Part shown: positions 55,742 through 63,265 of the stretch, piece by piece | Layout of the letters: every line of letters begins with the position of its first letter | How positions within the stretch are numbered: position 1 is the first letter of the stretch | Assembly: GCF_014207255.1 (NCBI RefSeq) | Contig: NZ_JACHCZ010000001.1 | Span: forward strand, 186,001 to 250,000 | Source: Pseudomonas sp. JAI120 | Lineage (GTDB): Bacteria; Pseudomonadota; Gammaproteobacteria; Pseudomonadales; Pseudomonadaceae | Direction of reading: 5' to 3' | Length of the DNA: 64,000 nt | Translations under genes and position numbers: made by a program | Notes under the pieces: generated by a model | Told to the model about the DNA's origin: nothing | Databases searched by the model: none | What the model saw: the letters and a program-made list of their open reading frames with translations, nothing else

Positions 55742-56063
55742 GTTCAATCAAGTGAAGATCAAGCGCCTGCAGTTCGGCGATCCTGTCCTGGACTTGCCGG
55801 CGCTTGTCGTCGACGGCCTGGTTGGCCAACGCTAGCGGAAAGGACTTCAACTTGTTTTTTGCGGCAATCAGCGGGTTCATCTCGGCCAGCTTGAACCCGG
55901 CCACCTGCGCCTTGCGTATGAGGTGGACGATTTCCAAGTGGTGAGCATTGTAGAGGCGATAGCGCCCCTCACGCTCCGGCTCGTTGATCAGGCCCATTTG
56001 CTCGTACAGTCGAATGGCTTTTGGGGTGCAGCCGGTCAGTTCGGCGAGTCGTCCAATGAACAT
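55617..56063 (-). CDS. MerR-family regulator
   Basis: A 148-residue regulator: MFIGRLAELTGCTPKAIRLY, then EQMGLINEPEREGRYRLYNA, the MerR winged helix with its RYY-like turn. A coiled-coil dimer helix follows (about 70-105). The C-terminal 40 residues (FAPRPVAGLHKVDAPVCADK) carry one cysteine and overlap the 3' end of the epimerase gene, so they may be a recent extension. The effector is unknown; the overlap suggests it controls the epimerase or a lost neighbour. Confidence 0.85.
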   Translation of the reverse strand: MFIGRLAELTGCTPKAIRLYEQMGLINEPEREGRYRLYNAHHLEIVHLIRKAQVAGFKLAEMNPLIAAKNKLKSFPLALANQAVDDKRRQVQDRIAELQALDLHLIELKSEMNSMFAPRPVAGLHKVDAPVCADKQTLASRPLQAAVG

Positions 56064-56163
56064 CTGTCAATTCCTTATGTGAGACATCAAATACTCTAGC
56101 GTTGTTTGATCGCCAGAGCTGCAAAAGCCGTTACATGAAAATCGAAAAATGTCGAGATTGGGC

Positions 56164-56833
56164 TCAGTAGCGAATCATCACTGACTTCAGCTCGGCGTAG
56201 TCATCAATGAATGCGCTGCCGAACTCCCGGCCTATTCCTGAGGATTTGTTGCCGCCAAATGGCACCGCCGAGTCCAGCATCGTGTGCATGTTAACCCACA
56301 CCGTGCTGGCTTCGATGGCAGGCACCATGCACAGGGCTTTGCTCAAGTCGTTTGTCCAGAGGCTGGCGCTCAAGCCGTAGGGTTCATCAAAGCCAGCAGT
56401 TTTTCTTCGCTGTCGTACGGCAAGAGCGTGGCGATGGGCCCGAAGGTTTCCTCGTTGAGCAGGGTGTCGCAGACACTGTTGGCGAGGATGATCGTCGGCT
56501 CGACGTTACAGCCTGGGCGGTCGATCAGGTTGCCTCCGTGAATGATGGTGTTGTTTTCGGCGCGGGTCTTGGCGAAAAACTCGCCGAGTTTGAGTTGATG
56601 CTGGCGGTAGTTGACCGGGCCAAATTTAGTGCGCTCATCCAGGGGCGAGCCGATATTCAGCGTGCTCAGGCGCTGGGCCAGTTTGTCCATGACCGCTTCG
56701 ATCTGTGAACGATGCACGAAGAAGCGTTCGGCTGCGGCGCAGATTGGCCCGGAGTGCAAAAAGCCCGCTTCGATGATGCCGTTGACGGCCTTGTCCAGGC
56801 CCACATCGCGCATGAACCCGGCCGAGTTTTCCC
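56164..56833 (-). pseudogene. Aldehyde dehydrogenase, 5'-truncated and frameshifted
   Basis: Two minus-strand frames form the C-terminal half of an ALDH. The first (56370 to about 56833) reads FMRDVGLDKAVNGIIEAGFL, then HSGPICAAAERFFVH with the catalytic cysteine, and NEETFGPIATLLPYD, ending ALMNPTA. The second (56164-56373) continues LSASLWTNDLSKALC, then FGGNKSSGIGREFGSAFIDD. A one-base shift near 56372 separates them. The N-terminal NAD-binding half is missing. The break at 56833 is exactly where an IS3-type transposase fragment begins on the other strand. The sequence resembles phenylacetaldehyde dehydrogenases. Confidence 0.85.
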
Positions 56834-57050
56834 CAGCCGCTGGTGCTTCACTCGGACAACGGCGCACCAATGAAATCGGTGACGTTACTGACAAAGATGT
56901 ACGACCTGGGCATCACGCCATCGAGAGGAAGACCTCGGGTAAGCAACGACAATCCCGGAAAACGAGTCTGTACGGAGGTGGTGTTGTTCGCTCGTCGATT
57001 CCAGTGTCCACCGTTCCGCTGAAAGCTTCAGGCCGGTCTATCGAATCGCA
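56834..57050 (+). mobile_element. IS3-type OrfB fragment (integrase core)
   Basis: The plus-strand frame QPLVLHSDNGAPMKSVTL, then LTKMYDLGITPSRGRPRVSN and DNP, is the centre of an rve integrase core with the second catalytic aspartate (SDNG). After a one-base shift it reads ENESV in place of the usual Y-S-E-S-L-F, then degenerates. Neither end of the element is seen. It is a different IS3 subtype from the element at 50.2-50.8 kb as far as the short overlap allows judgement. Confidence 0.75.
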
Positions 57051-57519
57051 GAGTGTCCGGTCGGAGCTATCCTCATCAATAGCCCACTTGGCCTTAGGCT
57101 GGGGGCATCCTTTTCAGACCATCCAAAGTATGCCCTCAGATATGCCCCCAATGTAGCAATCGTCTGGAAGTGAATGGATCTCCGTGGCCTATGAAAAGCC
57201 AGAAATGCTCAGCTAAACAGCCTGCCCGACAACGCCTAAAGACTCTCAGGGTCGCCGAAGAACATTTTGACTGGGCTCTAGGAGGGCGTTTTCCGTTCGA
57301 TAATGATGTTATTTTTCCCTACTTTTACCCCCAATCGCATCGAGTGTGCGAGTGATCTTGAACGGCGACCTGCGACTGGCTCCAGTATGGTAGTAGCGGG
57401 TATTCGGTGCGCCTTCGCGTTCTTTTGGCAGGCACGCTAAAGCGGTGCTCCCTAGCAACGCAATAAGCGTGAGCGGGAATCTTTTTGATCAGAAGCATCC
57501 CGGTATTTATGCTCGCGTC
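57051..57519. other. Intergenic region with no recognised gene
   Basis: About 470 bases between the IS3 fragment and the GNAT gene. It includes GGGTCGCCGAAGAACAT at 57249-57265, which nearly repeats a string at 54433-54449. Short frames are present but none has a ribosome site and family resemblance. Confidence 0.45.
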
Positions 57520-58173
57520 TCAGTCAATCTTGGTTGTTTCGTGAAATATTTCTGCATAAAGCCGAGCGACGGTCGGTGTGAGGTTGTGTACTGAAGGAAT
57601 CAGAAAACTTGAGTGGGGGGCGAGTCGTTTTGCGTAGATAACTTCGTACACCCTGCGCACGACTCCTGGCTCTGTTTCCTCTTGGTCTAAGCCAGGCATT
57701 ATTCCTACGGCTTTGTAACCCGCATGCTCCAATGCTTGTTGCATATACGGAGCGCTGGTTGTCGCCATACCATAGATCAAGCCCGCGCCCATGGACCTTC
57801 CCATTTTTTCTCCGAGGTCTTGGGCAGCTACGGCCAGTTTGGTTTGTCTATGATGTTTGGCTACCGCGCCCACTCGCCCGAAGATGACATCAGCGTCGTC
57901 AATTTTTTCCCACGTTGCTATAGCGACGATTTCATGGTTCTGGCGGACCACGATAGCGAACATTCCCCGCTCCAGATCGTCTTCGAGCACCACGTTGTCT
58001 TCATAAAATCGCTGGTTCAGAAAAGGGCTCCCTAACCCCACCCTAATGGAGGGGAACCACGTCTGGAAAAAAATTATCGCTGCATTGATCTCCTCGCGTT
58101 TCAGGTAATCCCATGTGTAGCCAGAGGGTAAAACAGTGAAACTGCGAATTTGATCGATCGTTGGCCATATCAT
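57520..58173 (-). CDS. GNAT-family acyltransferase
   Basis: A 217-residue protein with a GNAT core. Strand 4 and the acyl-CoA loop are seen around FGRVGAVAKHHRQTKLAVAA, followed by helix 3 QDLGEKMGRSMG. The last strand and helix are YGMATTSAPYMQQALEHAGY, then KAVGIMPG. The N-terminal 60 residues and C-terminal 30 residues are extra. The acceptor is unknown. It is the last gene of a minus-strand set after chorismate mutase (134 bp gap) and the dehydrogenase-hydrolase fusion. A role in modifying an amine made from a shikimate-type product is a guess. Confidence 0.75.
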   Translation of the reverse strand: MIWPTIDQIRSFTVLPSGYTWDYLKREEINAAIIFFQTWFPSIRVGLGSPFLNQRFYEDNVVLEDDLERGMFAIVVRQNHEIVAIATWEKIDDADVIFGRVGAVAKHHRQTKLAVAAQDLGEKMGRSMGAGLIYGMATTSAPYMQQALEHAGYKAVGIMPGLDQEETEPGVVRRVYEVIYAKRLAPHSSFLIPSVHNLTPTVARLYAEIFHETTKID

Positions 58174-58307
58174 GCGGTTCTGCTCGTCTTGATTGTCTAA
58201 TTGCCTTGCAGGAATCGGTCGGAGGAAGGGGCTTATTCAGTCGCTCTCTATCGAATTGTTTGCGATCTATCAGCAACTCCCGGGCGTCTATTGGGGGAGG
58301 CGGCGGG

Positions 58308-58655
58308 TTAGCCGGTGGTGTGTTCAGTCCTGAGGACAGCGCCCTTGCAGAATCTTGGGTCATGCCCGGCCGCAAATTGTCTGTGACGGTCGACCACTTC
58401 ACCGATGACAAACTGCATCAGCTTCTGGACGAAGGCCGTATCGAGGTTGGCCTCCTGGGCGAGGGCTGTCAGACGTTCGTATTGATGCTGCTCTCTCTTC
58501 TTGTCCACCGCAGGCAATTGATGTCGGGCTTTGAGCAAGCCGACCTCATCAGTACAGCGGAACCGTTCAGCAAGCATGTGGATGAGTGCGGCGTCGATAT
58601 TGTCGATGGTTTGTCTGATTGCCGAGAGTTGACGCGTGATGTCGGAATTTTCCAT
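58308..58655 (-). CDS. Chorismate mutase, AroQ class, stand-alone
   Basis: A 115-residue all-helical protein, MENSDITRQLSAIRQTIDNI at the start (58653-58655, with an AGGTT-like ribosome site). The AroQ active-site pattern is seen at Arg14, Arg31, Lys42, Asp51, Arg54 and Glu55, the same spacing as in E. coli chorismate mutase shifted by three. The C-terminal position that usually carries Gln falls in VVDRHRQ and is not clearly conserved. It may be a mutase or a PchB-like pyruvate lyase. Its location beside a GNAT and a fusion enzyme, not in aromatic amino acid genes, suggests secondary metabolism. Confidence 0.8.
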   Translation of the reverse strand: MENSDITRQLSAIRQTIDNIDAALIHMLAERFRCTDEVGLLKARHQLPAVDKKREQHQYERLTALAQEANLDTAFVQKLMQFVIGEVVDRHRQFAAGHDPRFCKGAVLRTEHTTG

Positions 58656-58743
58656 GGATAACCTCGTGGCAGTTGTTCTAAGGGGCTTGTCTGTAACCTT
58701 CCTTGGTCCTTTCATGATTGGACGGAGAACCTGAGCAGGCGCT

Positions 58744-60606
58744 TTACGCGGGATCGGGCATGTTCAACGATTTCTCCAACCACTGCGTGACTACCTTGAA
58801 AGCCGAGTCTGAATTGCGTTCATAGATCAATCCGTGGCCATTGCCGTGAATACCCAGTGCCGGTAGATCAAGGTGGTGAATGTTGGCACCGGCATTTCGC
58901 AGGAAAGGGACAATGCTGGAGGCGTAAGAAGCAAATGCAGATGTCTCACCTGTCACCAGCGCTACCGGAACGCCCTGCAATCCGGGAATTTTCAGGGTTG
59001 AAGGTTCTGCTGTGCGGACTTGCTCCGCCGTTGCGCGAGGCGGATCAAAGGTTAAAGGGGCGGCGGTCAGTCCCCATTCGAGGCTGCCTATACCCGGCGT
59101 ATGGCCAAACACCGGCCCCATAGGCTCCACTGCCACAATCCCTGCGATCAGGTCGGGTCGACGATCGGCGACCAACCAGCCACTCGGCCCGGAAGCGGAA
59201 TGCGTAACGATGATGGCCTTACCGATTCTGTCGAGCAGTTCGGCCAGTCGATCCGCGTCTAGGGTCTGCGATGCCGCAAGGTCGGCCGGCATGGGGCCGT
59301 AAGCTGCAATGAAGGCGTCAAAAGCCGCTTCATCGTCCAGCTCAAACGGCCACTGTGTTTCTCCTCCTCCTTCTGGAAAGTAGACTTCGCGGGCGCGCTC
59401 ATAGGAAAACGCGGGTCCCATCGGCCCCATGATGTCGGGATGATAGGGCGATCGTCCGTGACCCGGTCGGTCGACGCGAAAGACTACAAAGCCCGCTTCG
59501 AGGAACCGCTGTGCCCATCCCGGACGACCATCGGGGGTATCCAGCCATTCAGTGCCTTGCAGCGTGCCACCGTGCACCAGCACCACGGGATAGGGTTGAG
59601 TGATGTGCTCGGGGGATTCCCAGGCTACGTACATCGGACCTTTCTGAAAGTTTTTACCGTTCTGGGTAACGCGGGCTCCCGTCACCCAGAAGTTGCCACG
59701 CCGCGTACGTTTTATCGGTGCGCTTCGCCAGGGTTGCTGGGCATGATCGGTTGATTGGGTAACTGTCTGCGTAGCGAAAACCGACCAGTCCTTGTGTCCA
59801 TCTCCTCGGGCTACTGCGGATGTCATTTTCGATCGCACGGCATCGGCTGCCGGCAGTTCCAGGTCCTTGAGACGGCCCGCATCAATAGCCAGATTTATAT
59901 CCTTGAGGCCAAGAGACAGTTTGAAACCCGGTTCAAAGCTGCTGTTGACGATGTTCTGCCCATACCGGTGATAACTAGGGCAGGCGAACAGGGTCTGGGT
60001 CATGAGGTTGACGAAAATAGAAGGGCTCAGTCCGTGACGTTGAACGAGTCCGGTTGCTTCGCCCAGCGACTGGATGGCTTGGGTGATCATCATGTTGCCG
60101 GCGATTTTCGCGATACACGCGTGTTCAGGCTGATCGCCCAGATACCAGGTGTTTTTCCCGAGCAGGTCAAACAGCGGTTGAACCGTCGAGACCGCTTGCT
60201 GCGATCCGGCCGCCAGGATATTCAACTCGCCGTTCGCGGCCACGGCGGGCACGCCGAAAACCGGCGCCGCGACCAGTGCCATGCCGATCGCATCATGCAT
60301 GCCCTGCAACTCGACCATGAGCGAAGGCGACAAAGTCGACATCACGACATGCACGCAGGTCTTATCTGCATTTTCCAGAGCCGCGCTGGACAGCAGCACT
60401 TCCCTGACGGCGGCATCATCGGCCAGCAGGCTGATGACGACCTCTTGCTCAAAGGCCGAGGTCGGCGATTCGAGAATACTTACGCCTTCAAGATCCATGA
60501 TCGCCGCGTGACTACGGTTCCATGCCGAGACGTGATGGCCTGCCCGGACGAGCAGTGTAATGATTGCTCTGCCCATGCTTCCCACACCGATAAAACCTAT
60601 CTTCAT
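58744..60606 (-). CDS. Fusion of beta-hydroxyacid dehydrogenase-like and alpha/beta-hydrolase domains
   Basis: A 620-residue protein made of two enzymes in one frame. Residues 1-290 are a 3-hydroxyisobutyrate/6-phosphogluconate-type dehydrogenase: NAD motif GFIGVGSMG (4-12), substrate loop region VAAPVFGVPAVA and the catalytic Lys167-x3-Asn171 (KIAGN). Residues 310-620 are an alpha/beta hydrolase: VVLVHGGTLQGTEWLDTPDG, then VDRPGHGRS, nucleophile Ser in VTHSASGPSG and a late histidine in LGIHGNGHG. The linker around 290-310 shows no stop or start codon. The two halves usually exist apart, so the fusion suggests consecutive steps. It is divergent from a LysR gene. Confidence 0.88.
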   Translation of the reverse strand: MKIGFIGVGSMGRAIITLLVRAGHHVSAWNRSHAAIMDLEGVSILESPTSAFEQEVVISLLADDAAVREVLLSSAALENADKTCVHVVMSTLSPSLMVELQGMHDAIGMALVAAPVFGVPAVAANGELNILAAGSQQAVSTVQPLFDLLGKNTWYLGDQPEHACIAKIAGNMMITQAIQSLGEATGLVQRHGLSPSIFVNLMTQTLFACPSYHRYGQNIVNSSFEPGFKLSLGLKDINLAIDAGRLKDLELPAADAVRSKMTSAVARGDGHKDWSVFATQTVTQSTDHAQQPWRSAPIKRTRRGNFWVTGARVTQNGKNFQKGPMYVAWESPEHITQPYPVVLVHGGTLQGTEWLDTPDGRPGWAQRFLEAGFVVFRVDRPGHGRSPYHPDIMGPMGPAFSYERAREVYFPEGGGETQWPFELDDEAAFDAFIAAYGPMPADLAASQTLDADRLAELLDRIGKAIIVTHSASGPSGWLVADRRPDLIAGIVAVEPMGPVFGHTPGIGSLEWGLTAAPLTFDPPRATAEQVRTAEPSTLKIPGLQGVPVALVTGETSAFASYASSIVPFLRNAGANIHHLDLPALGIHGNGHGLIYERNSDSAFKVVTQWLEKSLNMPDPA

Positions 60607-60673
60607 TTGCAGTCCCCGGTTGGTATTCGACGAAGGAGAATGCGGACAAGTATGTCCGGCGTGGGATTGCTAC

Positions 60674-60707
60674 GGCAGTGCCATTGCTGCACTCTCACTG
60701 TTCATTT
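60674..60707. promoter_or_regulatory. Candidate LysR-site elements between the fusion gene and lysR
   Basis: GGCAGTGCC (60674-60682) and TGTTCATTT lie in this 117 bp divergent region. Both strings recur in the divergent region between the DHA2 transporter and the SDR (63157-63187). Sharing suggests one regulator, probably the adjacent LysR protein, acts at both. Confidence 0.45.
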
Positions 60708-60723
60708 TTGTACGGGGTAGAGC

Positions 60724-61584
60724 ATGGACTGGAGTGATGTGCGGGTCTTTCTCGCGATTGCCCGCAGCGGGTCATTGGGCGCTGCCGCCAAGCTGTTGGG
60801 CGTAAGCCATCCGACCGTGGGGCGGCGCTTGCAGGTGCTTGAGCAGTCCAGTGGCCAGCCCATTTTTCTTCGTACCACCCAAGGTCTGGTACTGACCGAC
60901 AGCGGCGAAAAGCTACTCAGCCTGGCGCAAGAAATGGAGCAAAGTGCATTGGCAATCGAAAGGCGCCTTGCGGGGGACAGCGCACAGCCCGAAGGCGTGT
61001 TGCGCATTTCTTGCGCTGACTGGTTCGCCTGTTATGTGCTCGCCCCGGTCCTGAACGAACTGGGACGACGTTATCCGCTGATCGTGCCCGAGGTCATCGC
61101 CGGGCATCGATTGTTTGACTTGGCTCGCCGCGACGCCGACATCGCGTTTCGAATCGTTCCTTTCACCGAACCCGATATTGTTCACCGCAAGCTGACTACC
61201 CTGAGCTATGGGTTGTATGCCGCCGTCGGATCTGCTGACCCCGAGCCACAGGGCGACGGGCTTGGTTTGATCACCATGAGTGTTGCCCAGTCTCATTATC
61301 CCGATGTGCAGTGGCTGCAGCAGCGTTACCCTCTGGCCCGTACCGTGTTCACCAGTAGCAGCCGCACAGTCCAGGCGCAAATGTGCGCGCAAGGGCAGGG
61401 CGTCGCCGTATTGCCCCGCGCCCTGGGTGACCAGTTAACGGCGCTGCGGCTGATTGATCCGCATGAACCGCCCCCGGGCCGCGACATATGGATGGGTTAC
61501 CACCAGGACATGCGCCAGATGGACAGCCTTCGTGCTCTTGCCGACCTTGCTTCCATCATGGTCGGCAATCAGGCAGCCGGTTGA
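60724..61584 (+). CDS. LysR-family regulator
   Basis: A 286-residue regulator: MDWSDVRVFLAIARSGSLGA, then AAKLLGVSHPTVGRRLQVLE as winged helix, followed by a substrate-binding domain (GVLRISCADWFACYVLAPVL). The type with VGRRL and a short N-terminus is common among regulators of efflux and oxidoreductase genes. It diverges from the fusion gene and ends two bases from the convergent DHA2 transporter, making it the probable regulator of the whole module. Confidence 0.9.
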   Translation: MDWSDVRVFLAIARSGSLGAAAKLLGVSHPTVGRRLQVLEQSSGQPIFLRTTQGLVLTDSGEKLLSLAQEMEQSALAIERRLAGDSAQPEGVLRISCADWFACYVLAPVLNELGRRYPLIVPEVIAGHRLFDLARRDADIAFRIVPFTEPDIVHRKLTTLSYGLYAAVGSADPEPQGDGLGLITMSVAQSHYPDVQWLQQRYPLARTVFTSSSRTVQAQMCAQGQGVAVLPRALGDQLTALRLIDPHEPPPGRDIWMGYHQDMRQMDSLRALADLASIMVGNQAAG

Positions 61585-61585
61585 C

Positions 61586-63043
61586 TCACTCTGCTGCGCG
61601 CATGGTCGCTGTTTGCAACTCTGCAGCAGGTTGGCGCGCCAGGGTAAGACTTAGTCCCGCGCCTACCGCCAGGCACGCCGCAATGCAGAGTATGGAGACG
61701 GTGAAGGCGTGGGTGATGGCAGCCGCGTCCGTATCCGTGCCGAGAAGGGTGTAGAAAATGCCGCCTATTATTGCGACGCTCAGTGATGTGCTGATTTGCA
61801 GGGTGGAGCTGGTAATGCCCGCAATCATGCCGGAGTACGCGGGCGCCACACGTCCTGTGATCATGCGCATCAATGTCGGAAGGGCCAATCCTTGTCCGAA
61901 ACCGATCAGAAAGAGAATGACGGCAAGGGGCAGCGCCGCGGGACTGACGGTCATTGGCGTCTTTGCTACGAGCCTGGCCATTAGCACAAACCCCAGCACT
62001 TCCAGCCCCATTCCGAAGGGGTTCACGTAATCCCCGAGAAAACGCCGGAACTGATGGGTGGCGAGCGGTCCCAGCAGAAATCCCGCACCGAAAGGAAGAA
62101 AGACCAGACCTGCACTGAGTGGGCTCGTATGCAATGCTCCCTGTAAATAAATGGAAAACAGCAGGAAAAACACGCCGATTGCGTAAAAGGTCAGGGCGAC
62201 GAGCAACGCCCGGCCCAGCCCAGGCGCGCGCAGTGCGGCAGGATTAAGCAACGGTGCGCCTTGCGCTTGATGCAAACGGGCTTCGTAGTGCCAGAACAGC
62301 CAGGCCAGCAGCGGCACCGCCGCCAGCGACAGCCAGGCCCACAAAGGCCAGCCCGCTTCACGCCCCTCGATCAGTGGAACGATCAGAGCCCCAAGCGTCA
62401 CCATGGACAATAGCGTTCCGCCCAGATCCAGCTTGCTGGTCTGTTTCGCGCGGGTTTCCTTGACCACGGGAATGGCAATCAGAACGACCAGCAACGCAAT
62501 CGGTAAATTCACCAGAAATATCGCCCGCCACCCTAAGTTCATCAGGTTGAGCGATATCAATATCCCGCCAAGTGCCTGGCCGATGACGGACGCCAGGCCA
62601 AAGACCGCGCCATAAAGGCTCAGTGCCAAGGGCTTTTCGGACTCGGGGAATATAGCCTGCACAGAGGCGAGTGCCTGGGGCGCCATGACCGCTGCCGTCA
62701 CGCCTTGCAGCGAACGTCCGGCAATCAACACCCAGGATGACTCGGAAACACCGCAGATCAGTGAGGCGACGGCAAAGCCAATCAGGCCAACGAAGAACAT
62801 TCTCATGCGGCCAAAGATGTCTCCAAGCCGTCCACCGGTGATCAGTGTCACGGCATAAAGCGCCGCATATGAAGAGATGATCAGCTGTTCGGCAGAGGAG
62901 GCTGTGCCCAGCGAATCCTGAATTGAGGGCAGCGCTACGTTGACGATGAAAAAATCCAGCGGTGGTAAAAACGCACCGACCAACAAGATGGCGAACATCA
63001 ACCAGCGCCGCGGTTCCGGGGGGGCGATTTTTGTCTGAGGCAT
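61586..63043 (-). CDS. MFS transporter, DHA2 (14-TM) family
   Basis: A 485-residue efflux protein with fourteen hydrophobic segments. TM1 motif is LPPLDFFIVNVALPSIQDSL, motif A is GGRLGDIFGRMRMF, and motif C-like glycines are in VFGLASVIGQALGGILI. The start MPQTKIAPPEPRRWLM at 63041-63043 has AGGAGATCTT directly upstream. The open frame continues 66 codons upstream but without support. Drug or metabolite export is typical. It is divergent from the SDR gene and convergent with lysR. Confidence 0.93.
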   Translation of the reverse strand: MPQTKIAPPEPRRWLMFAILLVGAFLPPLDFFIVNVALPSIQDSLGTASSAEQLIISSYAALYAVTLITGGRLGDIFGRMRMFFVGLIGFAVASLICGVSESSWVLIAGRSLQGVTAAVMAPQALASVQAIFPESEKPLALSLYGAVFGLASVIGQALGGILISLNLMNLGWRAIFLVNLPIALLVVLIAIPVVKETRAKQTSKLDLGGTLLSMVTLGALIVPLIEGREAGWPLWAWLSLAAVPLLAWLFWHYEARLHQAQGAPLLNPAALRAPGLGRALLVALTFYAIGVFFLLFSIYLQGALHTSPLSAGLVFLPFGAGFLLGPLATHQFRRFLGDYVNPFGMGLEVLGFVLMARLVAKTPMTVSPAALPLAVILFLIGFGQGLALPTLMRMITGRVAPAYSGMIAGITSSTLQISTSLSVAIIGGIFYTLLGTDTDAAAITHAFTVSILCIAACLAVGAGLSLTLARQPAAELQTATMRAAE

Positions 63044-63156
63044 AAGATCTCCTTCCTGAAACCCTTCGGTTCCAGAATATTCTCGATTGCGGGTCATGTT
63101 CTGAATCAACTGGTTCCAATCTAAGCGATCAGGCCTTCGCTTACGCCTCACATAAT

Positions 63157-63187
63157 TGAACGGCCAATGTTCATTTATGGCAGTGCC
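63157..63187. promoter_or_regulatory. Inverted repeat between DHA2 transporter and SDR genes
   Basis: TGAAC-GGCCAAT-GTTCA at 63157-63173 is a perfect inverted repeat of the T-N11-A kind used by LysR proteins. GGCAGTGCC follows at 63179-63187. TGTTCATTT and GGCAGTGCC also occur before lysR at 60674-60707. Confidence 0.55.
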
Positions 63188-63265
63188 GCTCAGCGCCTGA
63201 CTCCTCTCAAAATGGCCGCATTGTGGTTCCAGTCGATCCACACAACCAAGGCTGAGGAGTCAGAT

